Shown here: positions 36,435-46,232 of the stretch, piece after piece | Layout of the letters: each line of letters begins with the position of its first letter | Numbering within the stretch: position 1 is the first letter of the stretch | From: Ohtaekwangia sp966211525 | Lineage (GTDB): Bacteria > Bacteroidota > Bacteroidia > Cytophagales > Cyclobacteriaceae | Assembly: GCA_966211525.1 (NCBI GenBank) | Contig: CBIHOZ010000009.1 | Location: forward strand, 1 to 64,000 | DNA: 64,000 nt | Direction: 5' to 3' | Position numbers and translations under genes: made by a program | The notes under the pieces: generated by a model | What the model saw: only the letters and a program-made list of their open reading frames with translations | What the model was told of the DNA's origin: nothing | Database searches by the model: none

Positions 36435-36956
36435 ATGAAGAAGATATTACTCGGCCTTTTGGGTATTATTATCCTGTTAATCATTGTTGGATTTTTTCTT
36501 CCATCCAGAATTGAAGTCACCAGAAGTCTGACCATTCACGCATCACCGGAAGCAACTTTCGAGCAGGTTAATAATCTGAAAAACTGGGAGAAGTGGTCGT
36601 ACTGGTATTCATTGGATCCTACAACGAAATTAACCTATGGCGATCAACAAGCGGGTACAGGAGCGTGGTATAGCTGGACAAGCGAAGATATGGGACAAGG
36701 TAAATTAACCATTACCGAAAGTAATCCTTCTTCTGCCATTAAAGCTGATCTTGATTTTATGGAACAAGGCACTGCCAAATGCTGGTATACATTTGAACCG
36801 GTTAGCGACAGCACGAAAGTAACCATGGGTTTCTCAACCGAGTTTGGTATGAATCCTTTTATGCGCTGGATGGGTGCTACCATGTTTGAAAGCGAAATGA
36901 ACAAAGCATTTGATCACAACCTGAACAAGATCAAAGAGCTCACCGAAGGAAAGTAA
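36435..36956 (+). CDS. SRPBCC-family protein with N-terminal membrane anchor
   Basis: A 173-residue protein: an N-terminal hydrophobic anchor (KILLGLLGIIILLIIVGFFL) then a START/Bet v1-like polyketide-cyclase domain (VTRSLTIHASPEATFEQVNNLKNW). SRPBCC domains bind hydrophobic ligands. Single-gene unit with its own terminator. Confidence 0.82.
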   Translation: MKKILLGLLGIIILLIIVGFFLPSRIEVTRSLTIHASPEATFEQVNNLKNWEKWSYWYSLDPTTKLTYGDQQAGTGAWYSWTSEDMGQGKLTITESNPSSAIKADLDFMEQGTAKCWYTFEPVSDSTKVTMGFSTEFGMNPFMRWMGATMFESEMNKAFDHNLNKIKELTEGK

Positions 36957-36981
36957 ATATATCTAAACCTAAACCATACAG

Positions 36982-37024
36982 GCAGGAGGTATAGCGCGAG
37001 TCGCTTATACTTTCTGCTTTTTTT
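36982..37024 (+). terminator. terminator after SRPBCC gene
   Basis: An imperfect stem GCAGGAGGTATAGCG (36982-36996) with CGCTTATACTTTCTGC (37002-37017), followed by a run of seven T. Standard Rho-independent form, with mismatches. Confidence 0.6.
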
Positions 37025-37100
37025 ATGTATTCCATTCAAAGCATTTGCGCTTTATACTTTAATCTTTTTGCTTTAGCTTGGCGCCTCTAAAGTTTATACC

Positions 37101-37388
37101 ATGACATTCGAAGATTTTAAGAACTCGCTTACGCAAACAAATCCACCCGCTGTAAGCGATCTTCTGAAAGCGCTTTGGTTTGAAGGAAAAGGCGATTGGG
37201 AATCTGCTCACAACATCGCACAGGATATTCATAACAATGATGGCTCGTGGATACATGCTTACCTGCATCGTGTAGAAGGCGACCTGGGTAATGCTTCTTA
37301 TTGGTACAGCAGAGCGAATCGTAAAATGCCGACATCGAGTTTAAAGGATGAGTGGAGTACTATTGTAAAAGAATTACTGGAACGATAG
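37101..37388 (+). CDS. small conserved hypothetical protein (TPR-like helices)
   Basis: A 95-residue soluble all-helical protein. WFEGKGDWESAHNIAQDIHNNDGSW and AYLHRVEGDLGNASYWYSRANRKM look like two helical hairpins that resemble TPR-type repeats. I recognise it as a widespread uncharacterised family but recall no function. Convergent with the phospholipase-like gene 7 bp away. Confidence 0.78.
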   Translation: MTFEDFKNSLTQTNPPAVSDLLKALWFEGKGDWESAHNIAQDIHNNDGSWIHAYLHRVEGDLGNASYWYSRANRKMPTSSLKDEWSTIVKELLER

Positions 37389-37395
37389 TATATGG

Positions 37396-38382
37396 CTATA
37401 TTTCATGCGCTCTGACTTTTATAGCAGGATCAGCTTTTTTAATCGCATCGAGTTCTCTTCTTCGAAGCTTTAACTCTTCTTCAGAAGGCTTATAAAAAAG
37501 TAACTCGCTTAAGTCGGGCTGGCCGGCATCTACCCACGCGGTATACCACATATCGGCAGTAAGTTTTATAGCAGCACGCATTCTTCGCTCTACCATGCCG
37601 TGTAGTATTTTATGATAGGCATCGGCATACTCTCTGGAATATACTTTCAACGTTTGCCTTCCTTTTGTTTCAAATGAATATTTATAGCTGATCAACGAAT
37701 CGGCTAAATGTTTTTCTTCCTTTAGCACAGAATCAACCGCCAGATGCGAGCCCTTCACTGCTTCCCACGCAGCCAGTTGCGGATTGACTATATACGTAGC
37801 TTTCCCTATAAAGAAATTATACTCATCCGAGAACAACTCCGGTAATCGTGATTCCCACAAAGCATGAATCCCCTCCTGCCCGGTAAGTTGTCCGTTATAG
37901 TTTTCGGTTGTATGCAGGGGTACGTGCGCATCGCCTATATAATGACCGATCTCAGCAGATATTTTCAGAATTTGGTCCGGGTCGCGAATCAGAAAAGCAT
38001 CTTTTAAACGATAGTACATCCGGTTAATGTGCCAGGGCAATATACCGTAAGACTTCAGGGTATCTTCGGTGAGTTGAGCAACGGCATCATTCCAATACCG
38101 TGGCAGAGTATAAATAGCACTATCGCCATAGTGGTCCAGATCTATATAGTGTCGCGGAGCTTCATCCACTACCGTAAACCGTCTTCGGTCGGGATTAACA
38201 GATGCCTCAGTAATATACCCTATATTCGCTTTGTAGAATCCGATCATTTCGGGTGGCAATGCAAATACCGCCAAACGGTTTATGCGCTGATGCCCGAAAA
38301 AGCCCCAGCCACCAAACAGGAAGAATATACCGATAAAAACAAGACGCTTGCTATAGCAATAAATAGCCGACAACTTTAACAT
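37396..38382 (-). CDS. zinc-dependent phospholipase C / S1-P1-like protein
   Basis: A 328-residue membrane-anchored or exported protein (hydrophobic N-terminus, GFFGHQRINRLAVFALP). It has the histidine/aspartate pattern of the zinc-dependent phospholipase C and S1/P1 nuclease fold: GHQRIN, GHYIGDAHVPLHTTENYNGQ and HALWES. Zinc-binding residues appear intact. The hydrolysed substrate (phospholipid, nucleic acid) cannot be assigned. Confidence 0.78.
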   Translation of the reverse strand: MLKLSAIYCYSKRLVFIGIFFLFGGWGFFGHQRINRLAVFALPPEMIGFYKANIGYITEASVNPDRRRFTVVDEAPRHYIDLDHYGDSAIYTLPRYWNDAVAQLTEDTLKSYGILPWHINRMYYRLKDAFLIRDPDQILKISAEIGHYIGDAHVPLHTTENYNGQLTGQEGIHALWESRLPELFSDEYNFFIGKATYIVNPQLAAWEAVKGSHLAVDSVLKEEKHLADSLISYKYSFETKGRQTLKVYSREYADAYHKILHGMVERRMRAAIKLTADMWYTAWVDAGQPDLSELLFYKPSEEELKLRRRELDAIKKADPAIKVRAHEI

Positions 38383-38436
38383 ACAACGGAGAAGAATTAT
38401 ACTTGCAAGGCCAAGTTACACAAAATATACATCGCA

Positions 38437-40068
38437 ATGAAAAACCTCACCACCCTATTCGTCATTTTACTCGTTGCCGTAAATCTCTATGGTAAGGATT
38501 ATCCGAAAAATGAAAACATCGACATCCGGAAATATAGCTTTGAATTAACCCTGCACGACTCGATCGATGTGGTTGAAGGCAGAGCCACCATAACTATATT
38601 TTTCAAAAAGCAGGTAAATGACTTCGAACTCGACCTGGTAAATAAAGATGCTAACGGAGCAGGCATGGACGTGACAGCTGTTACCGTAGAGAATAACCCG
38701 GTAAAATTCACACATCAAAACGACCGGCTGAAAATTATACTTTCAACGCCTGCTAAAGCCACATCTACCAGTAATATTATCGTAACGTATAAAGGCATAC
38801 CGCGCGATGGTCTTATCATCTCCAAGAATAAATATGGAGATCGCACGTTCTTTGGCGATAACTGGCCGAACCGTGCGCATCACTGGTTGCCTACTATTGA
38901 TCATCCATATGATAAAGCCGCTGTTGATTTTATAGTTACCGCTCCGCCTAAATATGAAGTGATCGGCAACGGTGTCAAGATTGAAGAAAGTTATTTAGGC
39001 AACCGAAAGAAATTAACACACTGGCATGAAGAAACAGAACTCGCTACTAAAGTAATGGTAATTGGTGCTGCACGTTTTGCTATACAGCAGAGTGGCATGG
39101 TAAATGGTTTTGAAGTAACAAGCTGGGTATATCCGCAAAATCGCGAAGAAGGTTTCGATTCCTATAAATATGCACCTCGCATTCTTGATTTCTTTCATGC
39201 ACATATAGGGCCATATTCCTATAAGAAACTTGCCAACGTTCAATCCAAAACACGCTATGGCGGAATGGAGAATGCTAGCAATATTTTTTACTTTGAAAAC
39301 TCAGTCGCTATAGGACCTGATGCTGATGGCAACGCCAACAAAATTGAATCACTTGTAGCGCATGAAATAGCACACCAATGGTTTGGTAACTCAGCATCTG
39401 AAACAGACTGGCATCACATATGGCTGAGTGAAGGCTTTGCTTCTTACCTGACACATCTATATATGGAGTTTACGTACGGGCGCGATCGCATGACGGAAGA
39501 GCTTCGCGATGACCGTCAGCGGGTGATCGAATTTTATCAGAAAACAAAACTCCCGGTTGTGTTTCCGTCACTCCCCGAAAACCTGATTGAAATTCTGAGT
39601 GTGAACTCGTATCAAAAAGGAAGCTGGGTGTTACACATGCTTCGCGCTGAAGTTGGTGATGAAGCTTTCTGGAAAGGTCTTCGGGATTATTATAGAATAT
39701 ACCGGAACAGCAACGCCTCCACTGAAAATTTCAAAAAGGTAATGCAGGAGGCTTCCGGAAAATCGCTGGATGTTTTCTTTAATCAGTGGCTTTACAAACC
39801 TGGTCATCCGGTGCTCGAGTGGAACTGGACGTACGATTCAAAAAGTCAGTCTTTAGAAGTTACAGTAGATCAAACACAATCCGGAGATGTTTTCAATGTA
39901 CCGCTGGAGTTAGGATTTTATGATGCGAACCAGACATTACTTCACGTTGAGACCGTACGTCTTGATAAAAAATCAAATAAATTCAGCATTAAAATGGGCC
40001 GAAAACCCGCGAAAATCGAGCTTGATCCTAATACTAACCTGCTTTATTTGGCGAAACTGAAGAATTGA
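38437..40068 (+). CDS. M1-family metallopeptidase
   Basis: A 543-residue exported aminopeptidase (signal peptide to about 19). Catalytic zinc motif HEIAHQWFG with His309, Glu310, His313 and the third ligand Glu332 in LSEGFASYL; the substrate-amine motif GGMEN is at 275-279. It lacks the extra C-terminal domain of E. coli PepN. Divergent from the phospholipase-like gene. Confidence 0.93.
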   Translation: MKNLTTLFVILLVAVNLYGKDYPKNENIDIRKYSFELTLHDSIDVVEGRATITIFFKKQVNDFELDLVNKDANGAGMDVTAVTVENNPVKFTHQNDRLKIILSTPAKATSTSNIIVTYKGIPRDGLIISKNKYGDRTFFGDNWPNRAHHWLPTIDHPYDKAAVDFIVTAPPKYEVIGNGVKIEESYLGNRKKLTHWHEETELATKVMVIGAARFAIQQSGMVNGFEVTSWVYPQNREEGFDSYKYAPRILDFFHAHIGPYSYKKLANVQSKTRYGGMENASNIFYFENSVAIGPDADGNANKIESLVAHEIAHQWFGNSASETDWHHIWLSEGFASYLTHLYMEFTYGRDRMTEELRDDRQRVIEFYQKTKLPVVFPSLPENLIEILSVNSYQKGSWVLHMLRAEVGDEAFWKGLRDYYRIYRNSNASTENFKKVMQEASGKSLDVFFNQWLYKPGHPVLEWNWTYDSKSQSLEVTVDQTQSGDVFNVPLELGFYDANQTLLHVETVRLDKKSNKFSIKMGRKPAKIELDPNTNLLYLAKLKN

Positions 40069-40081
40069 TTGAGCGCAGGCA

Positions 40082-40111
40082 TTGCAAATCCGGCAAAAGC
40101 CCTTACCTTTG
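40082..40111 (+). promoter_or_regulatory. rpsT promoter
   Basis: TTG (40082-40084), a 19-nt spacer and TACCTTTG (40104-40111), 23 bp above the rpsT ATG. Identical -7 box and spacing to both rRNA promoters, which supports a shared strong-promoter type for translation genes. Confidence 0.72.
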
Positions 40112-40134
40112 CAGTCCTTATTTGAAAACGAACT

Positions 40135-40389
40135 ATGGCAAACCATAAGTCAGCAGAAAAAAGAATCCGTGCGAATGAAATTAAGCGTGTAAGAAACCGC
40201 TACCAGCACAAGACTACGCGTTCATTTATCAAAAGACTGAAGTCTGCAACTGCGAAGACTGAAGCTCTGGGTCTTTTGAAAGAAGTTTCTTCGATGATCG
40301 ATAAACTTGCTAAGAAGAATATCATTCATTGGAAAAAAGCTGCGAACCAAAAGTCTAAGCTTACCAAGCTAGTTAACAAACTCGCTTAA
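40135..40389 (+). CDS. rpsT: 30S ribosomal protein S20
   Basis: An 84-residue primary rRNA-binding protein of the small subunit. MANHKSAEKRIRANEIKRVRNRYQ is the S20 start, highly basic with long helices and the expected length. Has its own promoter and terminator, so a single-gene unit. Confidence 0.97.
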   Translation: MANHKSAEKRIRANEIKRVRNRYQHKTTRSFIKRLKSATAKTEALGLLKEVSSMIDKLAKKNIIHWKKAANQKSKLTKLVNKLA

Positions 40390-40422
40390 GAACTTACGTT
40401 CTTAACGGTCTATACTATAGAG

Positions 40423-40455
40423 ACCCCGCTTCACCAAGCGGGGTTTTACTTTTTG
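40423..40455 (+). terminator. rpsT terminator
   Basis: A 9-bp stem ACCCCGCTT (40423-40431) with AAGCGGGGT (40436-40444), 4-nt loop, then TTTACTTTTT. Confidence 0.9.
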
Positions 40456-40557
40456 TACCTGACGCACAATGTTATAGGTTAAAATGTGGCTTCTCGCTGG
40501 AGAGGTTATTTCAAGGTTCAAACATTTTTATAGCTTTGTGCTAAACCGTTGTATAGT

Positions 40558-41256
40558 ATGCAGATTCTGGAAGAGAAAACTCTTGGTATCAAGAGCTGGT
40601 CGCCCGAAGACCGTCCTCGTGAAAAATTAATTCTTAAAGGCAGAGCATCACTTTCTGATGCAGAACTTATTGCAATTCTTCTTGGCACCGGCACAGCAAC
40701 GATGAGTGCCGTTGATCTTGCCAAGCGAATTTTACTTTGCGCTGATAACAACATCAACAGGCTTGCACAGCTTACCGTGAAGGATCTTGTGAAGATAAAA
40801 GGTGTAGGTGAAGCTAAAGCAATCACCATCATTGCAGCACTCGAACTTGGCCGAAGACGAAAGAGCAATGATGCCGATAAACCGACTATCACGTCTTCAC
40901 AGCATGCGTTCGATGTGCTAAAGTCTGATCTCACCGATATACCACACGAAGAATTCTGGACCATTTTACTCAACCGCGGCAATCGCGTTATAAAAAAACA
41001 GAAGATAAGTTTAGGTGGTGTGGCGGGTACAGTGGCCGATCCAAAGATCATTTTCAAACTTGCCCTCGATGAGTTAGCCTGCGGCATTATACTGGCACAC
41101 AATCATCCTTCCGGAAATCTCGATGCCAGTGTTGCCGATCTTGACCTGACGAGAAAATTAAAAGAAGGCGCCCGGCTGCTCGACATCCAAATCCTTGATC
41201 ACCTGATCATTGCTGAGAACCGATACTTCAGCTTTGCTGATGAAGGATTGCTTTGA
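40558..41256 (+). CDS. radC: RadC-family JAB/MPN protein
   Basis: A 232-residue protein. Helix-hairpin-helix part (about 65-95, LVKIKGVGEAKAITI) then a JAMM metalloprotease-like domain with His181, His183 and Asp194 (HNHPSGNLDASVAD), all zinc ligands present. The old DNA-repair assignment is doubtful; function in most bacteria is unproven. The ATG at 40558 is chosen over a TTG 9 bp earlier. A long frame on the other strand is its shadow. Confidence 0.92.
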   Translation: MQILEEKTLGIKSWSPEDRPREKLILKGRASLSDAELIAILLGTGTATMSAVDLAKRILLCADNNINRLAQLTVKDLVKIKGVGEAKAITIIAALELGRRRKSNDADKPTITSSQHAFDVLKSDLTDIPHEEFWTILLNRGNRVIKKQKISLGGVAGTVADPKIIFKLALDELACGIILAHNHPSGNLDASVADLDLTRKLKEGARLLDIQILDHLIIAENRYFSFADEGLL

Positions 41257-41303
41257 TCGATCTGCTCACAATAATTTTTCGCTTTTAACATTGAATAACT
41301 TAG

Positions 41304-41360
41304 TCCGCAGAGTTTACTGCGGAGTATAAGTAAGGGCACAGTTTTTACGTTTCCTTACTT
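41304..41360 (+). other. two hairpins between radC and the serine hydrolase gene
   Basis: TCCGCAG/CTGCGGA (41304-41323) and AAGTAAGG/CCTTACTT (41328-41335 and 41353-41360). No long T run, so weak terminators or leader structures. Confidence 0.4.
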
Positions 41361-41384
41361 GTTTCTAAGTTTGAAGCTGTTAAG

Positions 41385-42650
41385 ATGAAAAAGAAACGCT
41401 CTCTCCTCATCGTGTTACTGATCATTACTTTGCCCTTGCTGCTGGCACAAGTGTGGAAAGAGAATGAAGAAACACGTGAGCCGGCACCCGCGCCAGCTCC
41501 GCCAACGGTAAAGCCATACGTCAACCCGGTGTTTGCAAGTTTCATGAGCGATTACGAGCGGGAGATCGAAACACTTCTGCATGTATCGGGTATACCCGGA
41601 GCTGCTATTGCTGTTGTTAAAGATTCATCGATCATCTATATAAAGGGCTTTGGTGTAAAGTCTGCTGGCAAAACAGATTCTATAGATGTAAACACTGTTT
41701 TCCGTATAGCATCCGTATCAAAATGTTTTGCAGCGTTTCTTACCGGAACGTTAGTAGCGGATAGCACTTTAAGATGGGACGATCCGGTAATTAAATATGT
41801 ACCTTCCTTTGCACTCAAGTCGCCAGAATATACTAGGCTTCTTACGTTACGCCACGTGCTATCACATACTACAGGTTTACCCTACCACACCTATACCAAC
41901 CTGGTTGAAGAAGGTATTGACTTACCATCACTTCTAGAGAAGGTGAAAGATGTTAATGTTCCCAATCCTCCCGGCACACAGTATAGCTATCAAAATGTAG
42001 CCTATAGCGTCATTGGTGAAGTGATCAACGCAGCCACACACAAAACATACGATGCACTGATGAAAGAGCGTGTATTCACTCCGTTGAATATGGCTACTGC
42101 ATCCATGGACTATACCAGTCTCATAACCAACGAAAACATTGCGCGCCCGCACCTGATGAGGCGCGGCCAGTGGCGTGAAGCCTCCATCAACAATACATAC
42201 TATAATGTAGCACCTGCCGGTGGCGTCAACGCCAGTATAACAGACATGGCGAACTGGATGATTGCGCTACTCGGAAACCGCGAAGACGTTATCACCAAAG
42301 AAACACTCAACCAGTTATTCACACCACAAATTAAAGCTCCCTCTAAAAACAGAAACTACGGACGTACAAACCACGTAAGCAGTTCATACTATGGCCTTGG
42401 ATGGCGTATACTATATTACCCTGACGATACATTGGTATACCACGGTGGCTATGTAAACGGATATCGAAGTGAAGTAGCGGTAAACATGAAAGATCACATT
42501 GCCATTTGCCTGCTATCTAACGGACCCGGTATAGTTGCCGACACCGGTATACCTGTATTTCTGAATATGTATAAAGCGCATCGCGATTCGATACTCGCAT
42601 ACGACAACCGGCAACGCCTGACCCTTACGAAGAACTCTCCTACTCCATGA
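41385..42650 (+). CDS. serine hydrolase (class C beta-lactamase / PBP-like)
   Basis: A 421-residue exported or anchored protein (hydrophobic N-terminus then a proline-rich linker, REPAPAPAPPTVKPYV). Catalytic Ser110-x-x-Lys113 in RIASVSKCF, YQN motif in YSYQNVAYS, and HGG in VYHGGYVNGYRS in place of the KTG box. Probably a peptidase or esterase rather than a drug-resistance enzyme. Overlaps the following DUF1684 gene by 4 bp (ATGA). Confidence 0.9.
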   Translation: MKKKRSLLIVLLIITLPLLLAQVWKENEETREPAPAPAPPTVKPYVNPVFASFMSDYEREIETLLHVSGIPGAAIAVVKDSSIIYIKGFGVKSAGKTDSIDVNTVFRIASVSKCFAAFLTGTLVADSTLRWDDPVIKYVPSFALKSPEYTRLLTLRHVLSHTTGLPYHTYTNLVEEGIDLPSLLEKVKDVNVPNPPGTQYSYQNVAYSVIGEVINAATHKTYDALMKERVFTPLNMATASMDYTSLITNENIARPHLMRRGQWREASINNTYYNVAPAGGVNASITDMANWMIALLGNREDVITKETLNQLFTPQIKAPSKNRNYGRTNHVSSSYYGLGWRILYYPDDTLVYHGGYVNGYRSEVAVNMKDHIAICLLSNGPGIVADTGIPVFLNMYKAHRDSILAYDNRQRLTLTKNSPTP

Positions 42651-43267
42651 AGAAACAAAGTATATTTATCATCGCCATTGTTATTGTAATTATTGTTAGT
42701 CTGCTGTATTCTTTTTTAGGAAGCAACGATCAGTCTGCCTACATTGAAGAGATCAGGAAAGAGCGCGAAGAGAAAGATCACTTCATGCGAACGTCTAAAG
42801 AATCTCCGTTTGCCGGTAAGACCGAAAGTTTTAAAGGTTTGAAATATTACGATGCAGACATCCGCTATAAAATCACAGCCGATCTCACTCCTATACAAAA
42901 CAAAAAAGTTGTCCTGCTCAGCACGAGCGATGGTAAAGAAGAGCGCTACGTTGAGTATGCTTATGCTGAGTTTGATCTCAACGGCTATCACAACAAACTG
43001 CTGATACTGGAGATGATCGACATCGGCCCTGTGCGCGGTAAACTCTTTCTTCCGTTTGGCGATGAAACCAGCGCAGGCGAAACCTACGGAGCCGGCCGTT
43101 ACCTCGATGTAGAAAAAGTGCAGGGCAGCAATACCATTACACTGGATTTTAATAAGGCCTATAATCCTTATTGTGCTTACGCAGAGGAGTTTTCGTGTCC
43201 ATTTCCACCCGCTGAAAATTTATTGAAAGTTGCTATACGCGCAGGCGAGAAAGTTTATCACAATTGA
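42647..43267 (+). CDS. DUF1684 protein
   Basis: A 206-residue protein with an N-terminal membrane segment (IFIIAIVIVIIVSLLYSFLG). The remaining chain, with YIEEIRKEREEKDHFMR, FLPFGDETSAGETYGAGRYLDVE and YNPYCAYAEEFSCPFPPAENLL, is the standard DUF1684 pattern. Family function unknown. Translationally coupled to the serine hydrolase gene by a 4-bp overlap. Confidence 0.9.
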   Translation: MKKQSIFIIAIVIVIIVSLLYSFLGSNDQSAYIEEIRKEREEKDHFMRTSKESPFAGKTESFKGLKYYDADIRYKITADLTPIQNKKVVLLSTSDGKEERYVEYAYAEFDLNGYHNKLLILEMIDIGPVRGKLFLPFGDETSAGETYGAGRYLDVEKVQGSNTITLDFNKAYNPYCAYAEEFSCPFPPAENLLKVAIRAGEKVYHN

Positions 43268-43379
43268 ATCACCTTTTTTGATCTTTCACTTTAGTCAGTT
43301 CGGGCTAAACGCTTATTTTTGAAGTCTTAATTTATGTTACCCGAATAATGTTGTTCCGGGTAGCTTTACAAACAGACTT

Positions 43380-45794
43380 ATGACCATTTCGTACAACTGG
43401 CTGAAAGAATACATCGATATCCCTGAATCGGCAGAGGACATTGGAAAAGTGCTTACCTCTACCGGACTTGAAGTTGAGAAAGTAGAAGAGCATGAAACCG
43501 TTAAAGGCGGACTAAAGGGATTGGTGATCGGCACCGTAGTTACCTGTGCCAAGCACCCCAATGCAGATAAACTTTCAGTTACTACTGTTGATGTTGGTGG
43601 AGATAAAATTCTTCCCATCGTATGTGGTGCTCCCAACGTAGCGGCTGGTCAGCGTGTTGTAGTAGCCGTGCCGGGCACAACGGTATATCCGAGCAAGGGC
43701 GAACCGTTCACCATCAAGAACGCCAAGATTCGTGGCGAACAATCTGAAGGAATGATCTGCGCTGAAGATGAAGTTGGTTTAGGAGAAAGTCATGCAGGTA
43801 TCATGGTATTGAAAACTGATGTACCGAACGGGACACCTGCGGCACAGTACTTCAAAATTCAATCAGACTATATACTTGAAATTGGTTTAACACCGAACCG
43901 TGCTGATGCTGCATCACACATTGGTGTAGTGCGCGATATAAAAGCTTCAAAGAACAGAGCTATAAAATTACCTTCGGTTGATTCATTCAAGGTTGATAAC
44001 AAGAACCTGGTTATACCGGTTGAGGTTGAGAACAAAGAAGCTTGTCCGCGTTACTCAGGACTCACTATATCGGGTATAAAAGTTACCGAGTCGCCTGACT
44101 GGTTGAAGAACCGTTTGCTGTCAATCGGTCTCACTCCGATCAATAACATTGTTGATATCACAAACTATATCTGCCACGAATTCGGGCAACCGATGCACGC
44201 GTTCGATGCAGACCAAATCACCGGTGGTAAAGTAATTGTAAAGACACTTCCTGCGGGTTCCAAATTCACTACGCTCGATAACAAAGAGCGCACCCTGCTT
44301 GCCAACGACCTGATGATCTGCAACGCGCAGGAAAGTATGTGTATAGCCGGTGTATTTGGTGGAACGAAATCAGGCATCACAGAGAACACCAAGAATATAT
44401 TCCTGGAGAGCGCATACTTCTCGGCCGACTATATCCGTAAAACGTCACTGCATCACCAGTTGAAGACTGATGCATCGTTCCGTTTCGAGCGTGGCACCGA
44501 TCCTAACATTACGGTATATGCGTTGAAGCGTGCTGCGTTACTGGTAAAAGAACTTGCCGGAGGACAAATCTCTTCCGACATCGTTGATATATACCCGACA
44601 CCAATTGAGAACAGAGTATTCGAGGTAAAGGATAAAAACATTCATCGCCTCATCGGTAAAGTTATACCACGTGATGAAATGTTTGGTATTCTCGAACGAT
44701 TGGACATTAAGATCACAGCTAAAACAGACGATACATTTACGGTATCTGTTCCGCCTTATCGTGTAGATGTTTTACAGGAAGCCGATATAACCGAAGAGAT
44801 ACTTCGCATTTATGGTTTCAACAACATCGAACTATCGGATACAGCGAGTACCGATTACCTGGCAGAGTTTCCGGTTAAGAGTATCGATAAGTATAAACGC
44901 AACATTGGCGAGATGCTGATCGGTAATGGCTTCTATGAAATCTGGACCAACTCACTTACCAATCAATCGTACCAGGAAAAGAACAAACTTACCTTTAAAG
45001 GTGAAGCAGTTGAGATATTGAACAAGCTGAGCGAAGAGCAAGGTATACTTCGCCAGACTTTATTGTTCACCGGCCTCGAGGTGTGTGCCTATAACATTAA
45101 CCGCAAGCAGAAAGACCTGAAGCTATACGAGTTCGGCAAGATATACTATAAGGAAGCCGGTAAGTATAACGAAGAAGAGCGCCTGGTGCTGTTCATGACC
45201 GGCAATGTTGAAACTGAAAACTGGCGACATAAAACGCAGTCTGTTACGTATTACGACCTGGCACAGCAAGTACAACATGTATTGCAGAAGAGCGGGGTTA
45301 CAAATGTGAAACAGGAGACGATTAAAGATCAATTGCTGGAATACGGCTCAAAACTTTTAAGGGGTAACGAAGAAATTGGCAAGCTTGGAAAAGTAAAACC
45401 TGCATTGCTGAAAGATTTTGGAGTGAAGCAGGAAATATTTTATGCAGAGCTAAATACGTCCTTGCTTTTCCAGGCGGCAAACCCTAAGTTAGTAATTAAA
45501 GAAGTTGCAAAGTTTCCTGAAGTAAGGCGTGACTTGTCGCTTGTACTCGACAAGCAGGTAAACTTCAACGAGATAAGCAACGTAGTACTGAATACAGAGA
45601 AGCGGCTCATCAAGAACATCATCGCGTTTGATGTATACGAAGGCGAGAATATCCCGCAAGGTAAAAAAGCGTATGCGCTTGGCTTTACCCTGCTGGATGA
45701 AACCAAGACGCTTACCGATGATGAGATCGACAAGACAATGAACCGCCTGATGAAAGCGTTTGAGGATAAGCTCGGTGCTGTTATCAGGAAGTAA
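43380..45794 (+). CDS. pheT: phenylalanyl-tRNA synthetase beta subunit
   Basis: A 804-residue subunit of the alpha2-beta2 synthetase. Domains in order: EMAP-like tRNA-binding (about 40-150), B3/B4 editing domain (about 210-380, with PRYSGLTISGIKV), B5 (about 400-475), the catalytic-like core and the C-terminal FDX-ACB anticodon-binding domain (from about 710). pheS is not adjacent. Heads pheT-hypothetical-zapA-rny. Confidence 0.97.
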   Translation: MTISYNWLKEYIDIPESAEDIGKVLTSTGLEVEKVEEHETVKGGLKGLVIGTVVTCAKHPNADKLSVTTVDVGGDKILPIVCGAPNVAAGQRVVVAVPGTTVYPSKGEPFTIKNAKIRGEQSEGMICAEDEVGLGESHAGIMVLKTDVPNGTPAAQYFKIQSDYILEIGLTPNRADAASHIGVVRDIKASKNRAIKLPSVDSFKVDNKNLVIPVEVENKEACPRYSGLTISGIKVTESPDWLKNRLLSIGLTPINNIVDITNYICHEFGQPMHAFDADQITGGKVIVKTLPAGSKFTTLDNKERTLLANDLMICNAQESMCIAGVFGGTKSGITENTKNIFLESAYFSADYIRKTSLHHQLKTDASFRFERGTDPNITVYALKRAALLVKELAGGQISSDIVDIYPTPIENRVFEVKDKNIHRLIGKVIPRDEMFGILERLDIKITAKTDDTFTVSVPPYRVDVLQEADITEEILRIYGFNNIELSDTASTDYLAEFPVKSIDKYKRNIGEMLIGNGFYEIWTNSLTNQSYQEKNKLTFKGEAVEILNKLSEEQGILRQTLLFTGLEVCAYNINRKQKDLKLYEFGKIYYKEAGKYNEEERLVLFMTGNVETENWRHKTQSVTYYDLAQQVQHVLQKSGVTNVKQETIKDQLLEYGSKLLRGNEEIGKLGKVKPALLKDFGVKQEIFYAELNTSLLFQAANPKLVIKEVAKFPEVRRDLSLVLDKQVNFNEISNVVLNTEKRLIKNIIAFDVYEGENIPQGKKAYALGFTLLDETKTLTDDEIDKTMNRLMKAFEDKLGAVIRK

Positions 45795-45914
45795 ATTTTA
45801 ACGCATAGATCAACGGCATAGAGCGGCAGCTATAGCAGGCTATACTGCAGCTTCGAACGATAACTGTAATTACCAACGGCTATAAGGGCTAAACCCTCGG
45901 CGAAAAGAACGGAA

Positions 45915-46211
45915 ATGGATCAAGAACTCTTAAAGTCTAATCTTACGGGGTTAGAGCGAAAAATTGTGGTGCTCATTAACGAGCACAAAAATCTGAAAGA
46001 GGAAATAAAGAACCTGAAAGCCGAAAATCAGGAGCTGAAGTCTGCAATTAAAGTCCGCGATGAGCAAATCAGCAGTTTTCATAATCAACTGAAAATCACT
46101 AAAATTGTGGATAATTTAAACCCGGAAGACGGAAGTGTTCTGGAGTTAAAGAAAAAAGTGGACGAATACATTCGTGAGATAGACAAGTGCATCGCTCACT
46201 TAAGCAGATAA
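45915..46211 (+). CDS. small coiled-coil protein
   Basis: A 98-residue coiled-coil protein (heptads in RKIVVLINEHKNLKEEIKNLKAENQELKSAIKVRDEQ). Directly before zapA (21-bp gap), between pheT and zapA; the size and fold suggest a ZapB-like partner of ZapA in division, which is inference from position. The upstream gap holds a hairpin of the type GCAGCTATAGC/CTATACTGC. Confidence 0.8.
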   Translation: MDQELLKSNLTGLERKIVVLINEHKNLKEEIKNLKAENQELKSAIKVRDEQISSFHNQLKITKIVDNLNPEDGSVLELKKKVDEYIREIDKCIAHLSR

Positions 46212-46232
46212 AAAAGGCAACCCCGTAAGAAA

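Noticed and set aside
40518..41102. 194-codon open frame antisense to radC
   Set aside because: Shadow of the radC frame; serine/arginine-rich with no motif.
41385..42650. Antibiotic-resistance beta-lactamase
   Set aside because: Motifs place it in the broad serine-hydrolase/PBP-like family with HGG in place of KTG; nothing indicates drug resistance.
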